Positions 1 to 6,982 are shown, counted from the first letter of the stretch. The stretch is 10,016 nucleotides of DNA from Pseudanabaenaceae cyanobacterium MP8IB2.15 (GCA_030248825.1 JARCMB010000155.1:1-10016); one strand, 5' to 3'. Numbers and translations are program-made. The notes: generated by a model not told the origin, from the letters alone.

Positions 1-481
1 CAAACTGGGGGTGGATGAATCACTGCTCGATAAAATCTCGATCGCCTCGATCGTCTGCCTCGACCTCGATCTAGATAATCAGCCAGAGATCGTGACAGGG
101 CTGCGAGTCGATAACCCCGATCGACCTTCTAGTATCGACCCGCAAGCATGGCAAAAATTTCTGGCATTACCCGCAAATCAACGCCAAGAATTTAGTATGT
201 TAGTGATTTTGCGTCAGAGTGGGGCAGACTGGCAAGCCGAGCCGATTTTGACTCACATCAGAGCCTTAGCATTCATTGGTGACAGCATTAGCAGCTATGT
301 GTTATTTGGCGCGCAAGACCTCGATCGAGACTCACGGGCAGAGCTAATTGTCCAAGCGATTAGCCTCGATACGATCGATGCTCAGGTAATTACTTCCGTC
401 TCTAACCAGACAAATCAATCGAACCAGTTGCAATGGCGAAATTATTATCAACCCGATCGATCTCTCAACATCGTGCAGTGA
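1..481 (+). CDS. Partial protein with two FG-GAP/VCBS-like Asp-rich loops (5' end outside window)
   Basis: Only the C-terminal part of this gene is present. The frame is open from base 2, so the GTG at position 11 is probably an internal valine codon and the true start lies to the left. Counting from that GTG there are 156 residues. Two segments have the DxDxDxxxE pattern of calcium-binding loops in FG-GAP/VCBS beta-propeller repeats: DLDLDNQPEIV near residues 18-28 and DLDRDSRAELIV near residues 103-114. Each is followed by a hydrophobic strand, as in integrin-like repeats. Such proteins are often secreted or periplasmic, but any signal peptide would be outside the window. The HEAT-repeat gene begins 15 nt downstream on the same strand, so the two may be co-transcribed. 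The function is unknown, and the repeat assignment rests on short motifs only. Confidence 0.6.
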   Translation, partial: KLGVDESLLDKISIASIVCLDLDLDNQPEIVTGLRVDNPDRPSSIDPQAWQKFLALPANQRQEFSMLVILRQSGADWQAEPILTHIRALAFIGDSISSYVLFGAQDLDRDSRAELIVQAISLDTIDAQVITSVSNQTNQSNQLQWRNYYQPDRSLNIVQ

Positions 482-496
482 TAATCTTGATCAATC

Positions 497-1264
497 ATGG
501 AAGAAATATCTCTACTAGATGTGGTGGCTCTAAAGGACATAGAGGCATCATTTAACAGCCCTCTAGATCTGCCAGAGCAACTAGAGGAAGATCTGCCGCG
601 CCCAGACCCAGAACTCATGCTGGTCTTGCTTGATTCTGAAGCCGTCCTAGAGCGAATGCAAGCTACCAGAGCTTTTTGTGAAATTTCCGATCCTAGAGCC
701 ATTCCTCGGCTGATTGAGTTGCTACGCGATGACTGTACTCTAGTGCGGGTGAGTGCTGGCTATGCCCTAGGACGTAATCCCCATACCAATGCGGTGCGGC
801 CTTTGATCGAGCAATTGATGCAGGACTGGAATGGCTATGTGCGAAAAGGCGTAGTCTGGGCTTTAGGAACTTGCCATGACCCCAGAGCTTTGCAGCCCCT
901 AATTTCGGCATTGAAATATGACATCACGACTGTGCGCCTGTGGGCAGCGAGTGCTTTGGGACAGTTGGGTGATTTACTGGCGATCGAACCCCTGACCACC
1001 GCGCTCGAAACAGACAGAGCCGAAGCAGTACGTAGTAACTGTGCTTGGGCTTTAGGTAAGCTCTTGGCAAAAATGCCTGTTTTCGATCGAACTAGCGATC
1101 GAGAAACCTATCAAGACGCGATCGACGCTCTAATTAATGCGCTTGAAGATCTAGATCTCAGTGTTGTGCTCGATGCCAAGATGGCTTTACGCAAGTTAGA
1201 CGATCCAAGAGCGATCAAAGTACTCGATCGAATGGATATCGAACAAGGATATTGCGAACTGTAG
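497..1264 (+). CDS. HEAT-repeat protein (PBS lyase HEAT-like repeats)
   Basis: This is a 255-residue protein starting at ATG 497, 15 nt after the upstream stop; no clear Shine-Dalgarno is seen. Residues 1-45 form an acidic, probably flexible leader. From about residue 49 to 247 there are five to six helical repeats of about 31 residues. They carry the recurring pattern DPRAIPxLIxLLxD..VRxxAxxALG, seen at residues 65-92, 96-124, 128-158, 162-188 and 236-247. The repeat near 190-220 is interrupted by a short insertion. This is the PBS-lyase HEAT-like type, common in cyanobacteria in phycobilisome-related proteins (CpcE/F, NblB) and in many scaffolding proteins of unknown role. No neighbouring phycobiliprotein gene supports a lyase function, so I call only a protein-interaction scaffold. 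It converges with the CheW gene, with 19 nt between the two stops. Confidence 0.85.
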   Translation: MEEISLLDVVALKDIEASFNSPLDLPEQLEEDLPRPDPELMLVLLDSEAVLERMQATRAFCEISDPRAIPRLIELLRDDCTLVRVSAGYALGRNPHTNAVRPLIEQLMQDWNGYVRKGVVWALGTCHDPRALQPLISALKYDITTVRLWAASALGQLGDLLAIEPLTTALETDRAEAVRSNCAWALGKLLAKMPVFDRTSDRETYQDAIDALINALEDLDLSVVLDAKMALRKLDDPRAIKVLDRMDIEQGYCEL

Positions 1265-1283
1265 AGAATATTTGAGCAAGAAT

Positions 1284-1784
1284 TTATCTGGCAAATTTCA
1301 GTAAAGCTTCGACATCGAGTAAGTGTAGCTTGGTCTCGGAATTGAGCATAAACCCTTTGAGGTAGGGCATAGAATCGCTATTAATTGGTTCGAGTTGGGA
1401 TTCGATCGACTCACTTGCGAGTTTAATTACGCCTTTAATTTCCGTCGCCGCGATCGCCAGATACATCGGCTCGATCCGCAAAATTGCCACAGAGCAAGCA
1501 TGAGTATTAACCTGAATCGGCTGTAACCCAAGCATCTGAGCTAAGTCCACCGTCCAGTAAATCCGACTATGGCTGCTGACCAATCCCAGCATATAAGACG
1601 GCATATTCGGGACTGGTACGATATTTTTAGCTCTGACGATGATCACTTCCTGCACCAGAGCCATCGGCACAATTGCTCGGTTGAATCGATCGATATGGCA
1701 CTCTAAATAAGTTTCCCCACTCTCAGGCAGAGCATCTTCTGGCAATTCTTCATCCACATTCAAAACTAGACTTGTTGTACTCAA
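1284..1784 (-). CDS. CheW-domain chemotaxis coupling protein (PilI/PixI-type)
   Basis: CheW proteins bridge receptors to the CheA kinase in chemotaxis arrays; in cyanobacteria several such sets control type IV pilus phototaxis. The CheW fold occupies most of the protein, with VPVPNMPSYMLGL followed by the IYWTVDLAQMLGL strand, typical of cyanobacterial pilus-taxis CheW proteins. The usual N-x-R-G loop between those motifs reads SSHSRI here, so the conserved Arg-Gly is altered. I place the start at TTG 1784, giving 166 aa. A strong Shine-Dalgarno GGAGGGG (1797-1791, complement) sits 6 nt before it. The alternative TTG at 1799 (171 aa) would put that ribosome site inside the coding region. The PatA-type regulator ends 19 nt upstream, so the two are almost certainly one transcript. 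It is not the full chemotaxis set, because no receptor, CheA or CheY is adjacent. Confidence 0.88.
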   Translation of the reverse strand: MSTTSLVLNVDEELPEDALPESGETYLECHIDRFNRAIVPMALVQEVIIVRAKNIVPVPNMPSYMLGLVSSHSRIYWTVDLAQMLGLQPIQVNTHACSVAILRIEPMYLAIAATEIKGVIKLASESIESQLEPINSDSMPYLKGFMLNSETKLHLLDVEALLKFAR

Positions 1785-1790
1785 TTCGAT

Positions 1791-1797
1791 CCCCTCC
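1791..1797 (-). promoter_or_regulatory. Ribosome binding site that decides the cheW-like start
   Basis: Read on the complement, GGAGGGG occupies 1797 to 1791 and is followed by ATCGAA and then TTG at 1784-1782. The 6-nt spacing is good for initiation at 1784. The longer reading frame would begin at TTG 1799-1797, overlapping the site by one base, and has no Shine-Dalgarno of its own. The site lies in the short gap after the TGA of the response regulator (1806-1804). Confidence 0.7.
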
Positions 1798-1803
1798 AAT
1801 CTA

Positions 1804-3117
1804 TCAAGTCAAATATCGAAACACCATCTTGACTAAAGCTTGCTGCGTAAACGGTTTGGTTAAGTAATCAGTCGCCCCAGACAATGAAGCCTTAGCTCGA
1901 TCGATAATGCCTGTATTCCCTGTAACCATAATAATCGGCGTATTCTTAAGCATAGTATTTTTCCGTAGCAGTCGGCACAGTTCGTAGCCATTTACTTTTG
2001 GCATATTTACATCTAACAAAATCAGGTCGGGTTTGGCTTTAAGAACTTGGATCGGAGCTTTGAGTGGATCTCCAATCGCGATCACTTCACAACTATGATC
2101 GTCTAAGAACCTCTTAATTTCAGTCAAAATTGTGGGACTGTCATCAACACAGGCGATCGTGTATGTCTTTGATGGAGTCGCAAATTCAACCGCATCGATC
2201 GGGTTTTCTTCGGTTTTATCGATCTCTGCCAGTTGGTTAGTAATTACCTTGCTGTTAAGCTGATGAAATCCTTCAGGGATTAAAGTCGGGATTTTCGGTA
2301 AAAGATTGTAGGGCGGCTGGGGATCGCGGAGAACAATCACCTCTTCACAAATGTAGGGCATTAAACCACCTACAATCTTTAATTCATCTTTATTCAGTAA
2401 AACGGCAAGATGTCGAAAACTAAAACCTTTAAGAATGGTGCTAAATTTTTGACTCAGATGTAATTCTGGTAGAAGATTCTTTTGCTTATCTGTTTGCCCA
2501 AAAAAGTAGGGACGCTGATATGGCGACCAAACCTGTGGTGATAGCAACTGCCAGAGTTTTAGCCGCTTTTGGCAGTACAGAGCCAAAGGCATAAATTCCT
2601 GACTAAAAAATGTCATCTTTGTCCCCACATTTTTGACAAATCTGTAGGTAACTTTATCTAGCCATAGCAAAGGCTCAAGTGCTTCTTTGATCATGCTTTC
2701 GGTCATTCGTGATGCTTGGGCTAGGGTCAAATGCTGTTGATTTACCAGCCAGCAGAGCGCAATGTAGTCATTACAGCGATATGATTCGTCTACTTCATTT
2801 TCATCGGCTTGAGGCGTAGCATCCTCGAACATTAAGCACGTCTGAGCGCGGAGTTCTTTGGTCAGTTGTGGGGCTTGCTGGCTCATAGTACGCATGTGAC
2901 ACACCAGTCGATCGAATGGCTCGACCGAGTGAGTGACATAAGTAATTTTTCCTGCTTCTAGTCTGATCGTCCAGTAACATGTATCTCGATCGAATAACTG
3001 CAAGCGACCTGTAAATTTATGACGGCAAAAATTCTCTAGAACGTTAAATGGGGAGCCTTCTGCCAATCCACTTAAATCATCAGTTCTAATTGTGTTTGTA
3101 ATCTTATTCGCATTCAT
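1804..3117 (-). CDS. PatA-type response regulator (N-terminal PATAN domain, C-terminal receiver)
   Basis: This is a 437-residue two-part regulator starting at ATG 3117. Residues of about 18-190 form the PATAN (PatA N-terminal) region, with SPFNVLENFCRHKFTGRLQL and a following beta-rich segment, LEAGKITYVTHS, as in PixG, PilG and PatA. A linker of about 120 residues leads to a CheY-like receiver at 318-437. The receiver has the acidic pair D325/D326, phosphoacceptor D369 within LLDVNMP, T399 in MVTG and K421 in KPF, so it should be phosphorylatable. In known cyanobacterial loci this type of protein is phosphorylated by a hybrid CheA and acts on type IV pilus motors. It is followed 19 nt later by the CheW gene with no separate CheY between them, unlike the pix and pil arrangements. 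I give no symbol because the paralogue (PixG, PilG, Hmp or another) cannot be settled from the sequence alone. Confidence 0.9.
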   Translation of the reverse strand: MNANKITNTIRTDDLSGLAEGSPFNVLENFCRHKFTGRLQLFDRDTCYWTIRLEAGKITYVTHSVEPFDRLVCHMRTMSQQAPQLTKELRAQTCLMFEDATPQADENEVDESYRCNDYIALCWLVNQQHLTLAQASRMTESMIKEALEPLLWLDKVTYRFVKNVGTKMTFFSQEFMPLALYCQKRLKLWQLLSPQVWSPYQRPYFFGQTDKQKNLLPELHLSQKFSTILKGFSFRHLAVLLNKDELKIVGGLMPYICEEVIVLRDPQPPYNLLPKIPTLIPEGFHQLNSKVITNQLAEIDKTEENPIDAVEFATPSKTYTIACVDDSPTILTEIKRFLDDHSCEVIAIGDPLKAPIQVLKAKPDLILLDVNMPKVNGYELCRLLRKNTMLKNTPIIMVTGNTGIIDRAKASLSGATDYLTKPFTQQALVKMVFRYLT

Positions 3118-3141
3118 GTAATTTTTCTATTTGGAGGGTTG

Positions 3142-3168
3142 ACTATATTTCTCTAGGATTTGACCCAA
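3142..3168 (-). promoter_or_regulatory. Possible sigma70-type promoter for the PatA-type regulator/CheW pair
   Basis: On the complement a -10-like TATAGT (3147-3142) lies about 25 nt upstream of ATG 3117, close to the TATAAT consensus. A -35-like TTGGGT (3168-3163) precedes it with a short spacer of 15 nt. The TTG core and the position fit a short 5' leader, but the spacing is below the usual 17 nt. This is therefore only a candidate. Confidence 0.3.
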
Positions 3169-3312
3169 GTTTTAGCTAAGAAGGGGAAATTCATGAATTG
3201 CCTTAGCTAATAATTATTTTTCCTTCAATATCATTTAATTCTAACCATTAGACATGATTACTCATTAATGAAACAAATCACTGTAAAACTTGATGGTAAT
3301 GTTTGATCTGAA

Positions 3313-3351
3313 ACTTGATTAATTGCTTACTTTGTTGAGGCTTAATCAAGT
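3313..3351. repeat. Perfect 10-bp inverted repeat upstream of yajQ
   Basis: ACTTGATTAA at 3313-3322 is the exact reverse complement of TTAATCAAGT at 3342-3351, with a 19-nt loop. It ends 31 nt before the yajQ ATG. The arms are AT-rich, so a DNA-binding dyad or a weak leader hairpin is more likely than a terminator; no T-run follows. Confidence 0.55.
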
Positions 3352-3382
3352 AAATCTTAATTAAAGAAAGTACAGCAACCGT

Positions 3383-3874
3383 ATGGCATCAAACTATTCA
3401 TTTGATATTGTGAGTGACTTCGATCGACAAGAGCTAGTCAATGCTCTAGATCAAGTCAGAAGAGAGATCGCTAGTCGCTACGATCTCAAAAACACTGACA
3501 CTGAAATCACACTGGAAGCAGATACAGTCACAGTCAAAACTGACAGCGAGTTTACCTTAACCTCTGTGCATGATGTTTTGCAGTCAAAAGCTGTGAAGCG
3601 GAGTTTATCGCTCAAAATTTTTGACTATGGCAAAATTGAGTCAGCCAGTGGTAATCGGGTGATTCAGGTGATTGCGCTCAAGAAAGGAATTGAACAAGAT
3701 TTAGCTAAAAAAATCTCAAAGCTAATTCGAGATGAATTTAACAAGGTACAGGCAACGATTCAGGGTGACTCTTTACGAGTTACGTCTAAATCTAAAGATG
3801 AACTACAGGCAGTTATGCAACTCGTTAAGTCTGAAGATTTTCCCGTAGCTTTACAGTTTACCAATTATCGTTAG
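3383..3874 (+). CDS. yajQ: YajQ family nucleotide-binding protein
   Basis: This is a 163-residue protein, the usual full length for the YajQ (UPF0234) family of small cytosolic proteins with two ferredoxin-like domains. Family hallmarks are visible: SFDIVSDFDRQEL at the N-terminus, then the SRYDLKN segment, the central LKKGIEQDLAKKISKLIRD helix, KVQAxIQGDxLRVTSKSKDELQAVM, and the ending FPVALQFTNYR. Family members bind nucleotides; in Xanthomonas one member is a cyclic-di-GMP-responsive regulator, while the role in cyanobacteria is not established. The start ATG 3383 gives the family N-terminus but lacks a strong Shine-Dalgarno. The TAG stop (3872-3874) overlaps the TAA of the convergent decarboxylase gene. 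Confidence in the family is high; cellular function is uncertain. Confidence 0.95.
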   Translation: MASNYSFDIVSDFDRQELVNALDQVRREIASRYDLKNTDTEITLEADTVTVKTDSEFTLTSVHDVLQSKAVKRSLSLKIFDYGKIESASGNRVIQVIALKKGIEQDLAKKISKLIRDEFNKVQATIQGDSLRVTSKSKDELQAVMQLVKSEDFPVALQFTNYR

Positions 3875-5292
3875 CTAATCACGCGAATCGTCTCTAAACT
3901 TCGATCGCTACAGCCGTTGATTTCTCCACCCGCTTGCAAAATTAGACTCAAAAACTCGACAATCTCAGATGTGATTAGTTCGCCAGGGCAGATGACGGGA
4001 ATCCCAGGTGGATATGGGCAGAGCATTTCCGTACAGATTCGCCCGATCGACTGTGAGAAAGCGACTCGATCGGTTTTGGCGAAAAAAGCCTCTCTGGGAC
4101 TGAGCTTGATGATCGGTTGAAGGGTGTAAGGATCGGGAATTCTTGTTCCCCTGTTAGCACTCGCTGGTAAATGATCTTGGATCTTTGACAACGCCTGAAC
4201 CAGTTTTTCGATATCTAACTCGGTATTCCCGATGCTAATTGCAAACACAAGTTGACTTAGTGTCGGCATTTCGGCGATTACACCAAGCTGCTGCAATATT
4301 CGATCGACAGCAAAACCAGTAATCCCAAGTTGGTTAAAGCTGACCGTGAGGCGGGTGGGGTCGAGGTTGGGGATATCGCTAGAGTCGAAACTCGATAAAC
4401 CTGAAATTTGGTTGATGTTCGATCGAGCTGTGTCTGCTAATCTCAAAGTTCGCTCTAGCAGGTCATATCCGTGGATTGCCATTTGGCGACGGGCGACATC
4501 CAGCGAAGTCAGTAGGATTAAATTGGGGCTACTGGACTGGACTAAATTTAAAGCTTGACTAACTTTGACTCGATCGACTAAATCTCCCTGCCAGTGCAAC
4601 ATTGAGGTTTGGGTGAGGCTGGATGTCACCTTATGCGTGGACTGAACAACTAAATCTGCACCTGCATCAACAGCAGACATCGGTAGTTGGGGATGAAAGT
4701 GCAAATGTGAACCATGGGCTTCGTCAATTAAGACAGGGATGCTTTTGGCATGAGCGATCGACACGATCTGGTCTAACTCACCACATACGCCAAAATAGTT
4801 AGGACTCACCAACATCACAGCTTTGGCATCAGGATGTGCGATCAGGGTCTCTTGAAGGGTCGCAGGCGTAACGCCACAGTCAAGCTCGAAGCGCGGATTA
4901 AATTCTGTTGGCAAATAAACTGGAACTGCACCTGAGAGCACTAGAGCCGCAATCGCAGATTTATGACAATTTCGCCCTAGGAGAATCTTGTCACCTAGTT
5001 GACAGACCGCTAACACACTCGCAGCAATCCCACAGGTGGAGCCATTTACTAAAAACCAAGTTCGATCGACACCGTAGGCAATCGCGGCAAGTTCTTCAGC
5101 ATCAGAGATTTCTCGATCTAACCCTGGCAACTCTGGCAGATCGAGCCTAAATAAATTCTCGCCTAACAGTGCTTGCAAGTCTCGATCGATCGACTGACCG
5201 CGTTTATGCCCTGGTAGATAAAATGGCACATGATCGTCTCGCAAGAAAGCCCACAGAGCTTCTAATAATGGTGCAGAGCTTTGGTTTAACAA
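3871..5292 (-). CDS. Fold-type I PLP decarboxylase (Orn/Lys/Arg decarboxylase family)
   Basis: This 473-residue enzyme belongs to the major Orn/Lys/Arg decarboxylase family in its short form, like Bacillus SpeA and YaaO. These enzymes use pyridoxal phosphate to remove CO2 from a basic amino acid, yielding cadaverine, agmatine or putrescine. Motifs in order are PFYLPGHKRG (23-32), LVNGSTCGI (81-89), LIDEAHGSH (188-196), with D190 expected to contact the PLP ring, and STHKVTSSLTQ, with K221 as the Schiff-base lysine. The C-terminal domain retains LCPYPPGIPVICPGE. Substrate specificity cannot be read from these motifs. The start is TTG 5292; no in-frame ATG or GTG lies between it and the upstream in-frame stop at 5343-5341. 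It gives the expected N-terminus APLLEAL. The gene follows hmpF by 7 nt, suggesting translational coupling. Confidence 0.9.
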   Translation of the reverse strand: MLNQSSAPLLEALWAFLRDDHVPFYLPGHKRGQSIDRDLQALLGENLFRLDLPELPGLDREISDAEELAAIAYGVDRTWFLVNGSTCGIAASVLAVCQLGDKILLGRNCHKSAIAALVLSGAVPVYLPTEFNPRFELDCGVTPATLQETLIAHPDAKAVMLVSPNYFGVCGELDQIVSIAHAKSIPVLIDEAHGSHLHFHPQLPMSAVDAGADLVVQSTHKVTSSLTQTSMLHWQGDLVDRVKVSQALNLVQSSSPNLILLTSLDVARRQMAIHGYDLLERTLRLADTARSNINQISGLSSFDSSDIPNLDPTRLTVSFNQLGITGFAVDRILQQLGVIAEMPTLSQLVFAISIGNTELDIEKLVQALSKIQDHLPASANRGTRIPDPYTLQPIIKLSPREAFFAKTDRVAFSQSIGRICTEMLCPYPPGIPVICPGELITSEIVEFLSLILQAGGEINGCSDRSLETIRVIS

Positions 5293-5299
5293 ATTAGTC

Positions 5300-6982
5300 T
5301 TAGGCGGGGATAAGTTGCTCGACCTTTTGTTGTAACTCGGTCACAAGTCGATGCTGATCTTGACCTGACTGCGCTTGGTTTAGATCGGTGCTAGCGGTTT
5401 CGAGTTGCTGGCGCAAGGTATCGACAATATCCTGAACAGGGCGTAACAATTTTTCTTGGACGGTTAACTGACCTTTCAGCTCAGATATCACCCGAATCCG
5501 TTCTTGAAGTTGCAACTCTAAAGTCTGGATTTCCTGATAATTTTGTTGATGCTCATTGGTTTGGCGGCCAACTAATTCCTGTTGATTTTGGACAATACCT
5601 CTGACTGCTTCAATTTGACTCTCAATTTTTTGCACACTTTTCTCGAGAGTTGTTTTTTGCGCCTCGATTTGGATTAAAAGTGGAGTCAGTGCTTGAGCAG
5701 GGTTGTCTGAGCCTCCATCACCAAGTCGTCGATCGAGGATCGCTCGTTGTTGGGTCAAAATCGATTGCCGTTCGATCATGACTCGCCTTTGCCCAAACAA
5801 AGCTTCTTCTAGCATTTTGTACTGCTCTTCAGCAAATTCTTTATTGCTTTCAAACTCAATTCGATCGAACTCTTTGGCTTGATCGATCTGGCTTTGGAAA
5901 TCCGCAATTTCTCCTTCGAGTGCAGCTAGTTCATCTTCTTGGGCGCTGACATAATTCGCCAGTTTATCGTAGTCATTTTGTCGATCGACAATCGCTTGCT
6001 CTAATTCTTCAATTGGCAATTCTTCTAAACTCTTAGCCTCGTCAGGATCGAGCGTTTCTAGGCTAACCGAACCACCATAGCTCTCGATTACACTGCTAAT
6101 CTGCTGAAATAATTCTTCTTGAGACTCCAACTGTAGGCGAATGATTCCAGCATTATTCTCCTGCACCTTCAACATTCCCCTTTGGGCTTTTACCTCCGCC
6201 TGAGCATCTGCTAGAGCAATCTGGGTCTGCGCCCATTCCTGTTTACGGTTAATTAGATCTTGAGTTGCTTGGTTCAAACTAGTCTGTTGCTGATCTACTT
6301 GGCTGCGTTTTGACTCCAATTCTTGCCAAAATCCTGTCAGGGTTTCTTGACGCTGATGAATAATATTGAGCGATGAACTGAGATGTTGCTTGAGGGAGTC
6401 GGGATTAAATAAGCTGGCTAGGAGCTTTTGGGCAATATTCCGTAGATCTTGAGCCTGTTCTCGATCGAGCGAAGCTGCTTGAACTGAGAATTTATTTTTT
6501 TCTAGCTCAAATTCATGCCGCCATTTATCAAATTCATCGCGCTCTCGTTTTAGCTCATCCTGCAATCCATCAACTTCTTGTTTCCTAGCTTCTATTTGCT
6601 CGAACTCTTGGGCTTTTTGCTCCAATTCCCGTTCACGACCTTGAAGTTCTTTGGCTTGGTAGTTAAGCGATTGCTTCCACTGCTCAATGTCTTCTTCGCC
6701 CTGTTTAAATTTACCTTCGAGTCGAGAGAAGTTTTGCAGGATTAAAACTATACGTTTCGAGGCATCTTGCAGACTTTGAATTTGCTTAGCATTATTCACA
6801 TCAGCTAAAACTAGCTGACCATCCTTCAGATCTCTTGCCTGATTTGCATCTTGGACGGAAATAGTTTCCTCGTTGTTAATCGCCTGCCAATTATTTTCGG
6901 AGGTATTACGTGCGAGGAGTTTAACCTCAGTTCTAGCCCCAAGCATCCCGCTAGTTTTTTTTACTTCCGCTAAGTACTGCAC
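5300..6982 (-). CDS. hmpF: HmpF-type pilus motility/taxis coiled-coil protein
   Basis: This 560-residue protein has a compact N-terminal head (about 1-90, beginning MQYLAEVKKTSGMLGARTEV) and then almost continuous charged and Gln-rich coiled coil to the C-terminus. The head and the junction segment NFSRLEGKFKQGEEDIEQWK (84-103) match my memory of HmpF, a cyanobacterial protein needed for type IV pilus-driven gliding and known from the Nostoc punctiforme hmp locus. Two likely breaks in the coil are visible, one containing SYGGSVSLETLDPDE (about 300-320) and one at GDGGSDNPAQAL (about 415-430). No signal peptide or membrane segment is seen, so it should be cytoplasmic. The GTG start at 6982 has an AGGAG Shine-Dalgarno at 6997-6993, 10 nt upstream. 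The decarboxylase gene follows after 7 nt. An alternative is a generic coiled-coil protein, but the conserved head argues against that. Confidence 0.85.
   Translation of the reverse strand: MQYLAEVKKTSGMLGARTEVKLLARNTSENNWQAINNEETISVQDANQARDLKDGQLVLADVNNAKQIQSLQDASKRIVLILQNFSRLEGKFKQGEEDIEQWKQSLNYQAKELQGRERELEQKAQEFEQIEARKQEVDGLQDELKRERDEFDKWRHEFELEKNKFSVQAASLDREQAQDLRNIAQKLLASLFNPDSLKQHLSSSLNIIHQRQETLTGFWQELESKRSQVDQQQTSLNQATQDLINRKQEWAQTQIALADAQAEVKAQRGMLKVQENNAGIIRLQLESQEELFQQISSVIESYGGSVSLETLDPDEAKSLEELPIEELEQAIVDRQNDYDKLANYVSAQEDELAALEGEIADFQSQIDQAKEFDRIEFESNKEFAEEQYKMLEEALFGQRRVMIERQSILTQQRAILDRRLGDGGSDNPAQALTPLLIQIEAQKTTLEKSVQKIESQIEAVRGIVQNQQELVGRQTNEHQQNYQEIQTLELQLQERIRVISELKGQLTVQEKLLRPVQDIVDTLRQQLETASTDLNQAQSGQDQHRLVTELQQKVEQLIPA

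Larger units (their letters stand above)
3118..3382. promoter_or_regulatory. Divergent intergenic region between the PatA-type regulator and yajQ
   Basis: This 265-bp AT-rich spacer holds the control regions of two divergent genes and no open frame worth calling. The left half, nearer the regulator, has two copies of the palindrome TTAGCTAA (3172-3179 and 3203-3210) spaced 31 bp apart. Between them lies the palindrome AATTCATGAATT (3188-3199). The right half, nearer yajQ, has three copies of ACTTGAT: two direct (3288-3294, 3313-3319) and one inverted (3345-3351). The last two form 10-bp inverted arms. No -10/-35 pair for yajQ stood out clearly. Confidence 0.6.

Noticed and set aside
448..911. 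Two overlapping - strand open frames (448-702 and 693-911)
   Set aside because: They lie opposite the HEAT-repeat gene, show Ser/Arg-rich low-complexity composition and have no recognisable motif; they are antisense shadows.
497..1264. Naming the HEAT protein as NblB or a phycobilin lyase subunit
   Set aside because: The repeats alone do not separate these from other HEAT scaffolds and no phycobilisome gene is near.
1804..3117. Assigning pixG, pilG or hmpA to the PatA-type regulator
   Set aside because: Cyanobacteria have many paralogues, and the usual neighbours that would settle the name are missing.
3917..5150. Several + strand open frames and one - strand frame (3975-4160) inside the decarboxylase region
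   Set aside because: The decarboxylase frame is intact with all PLP motifs, and the others have no motif or ribosome site.
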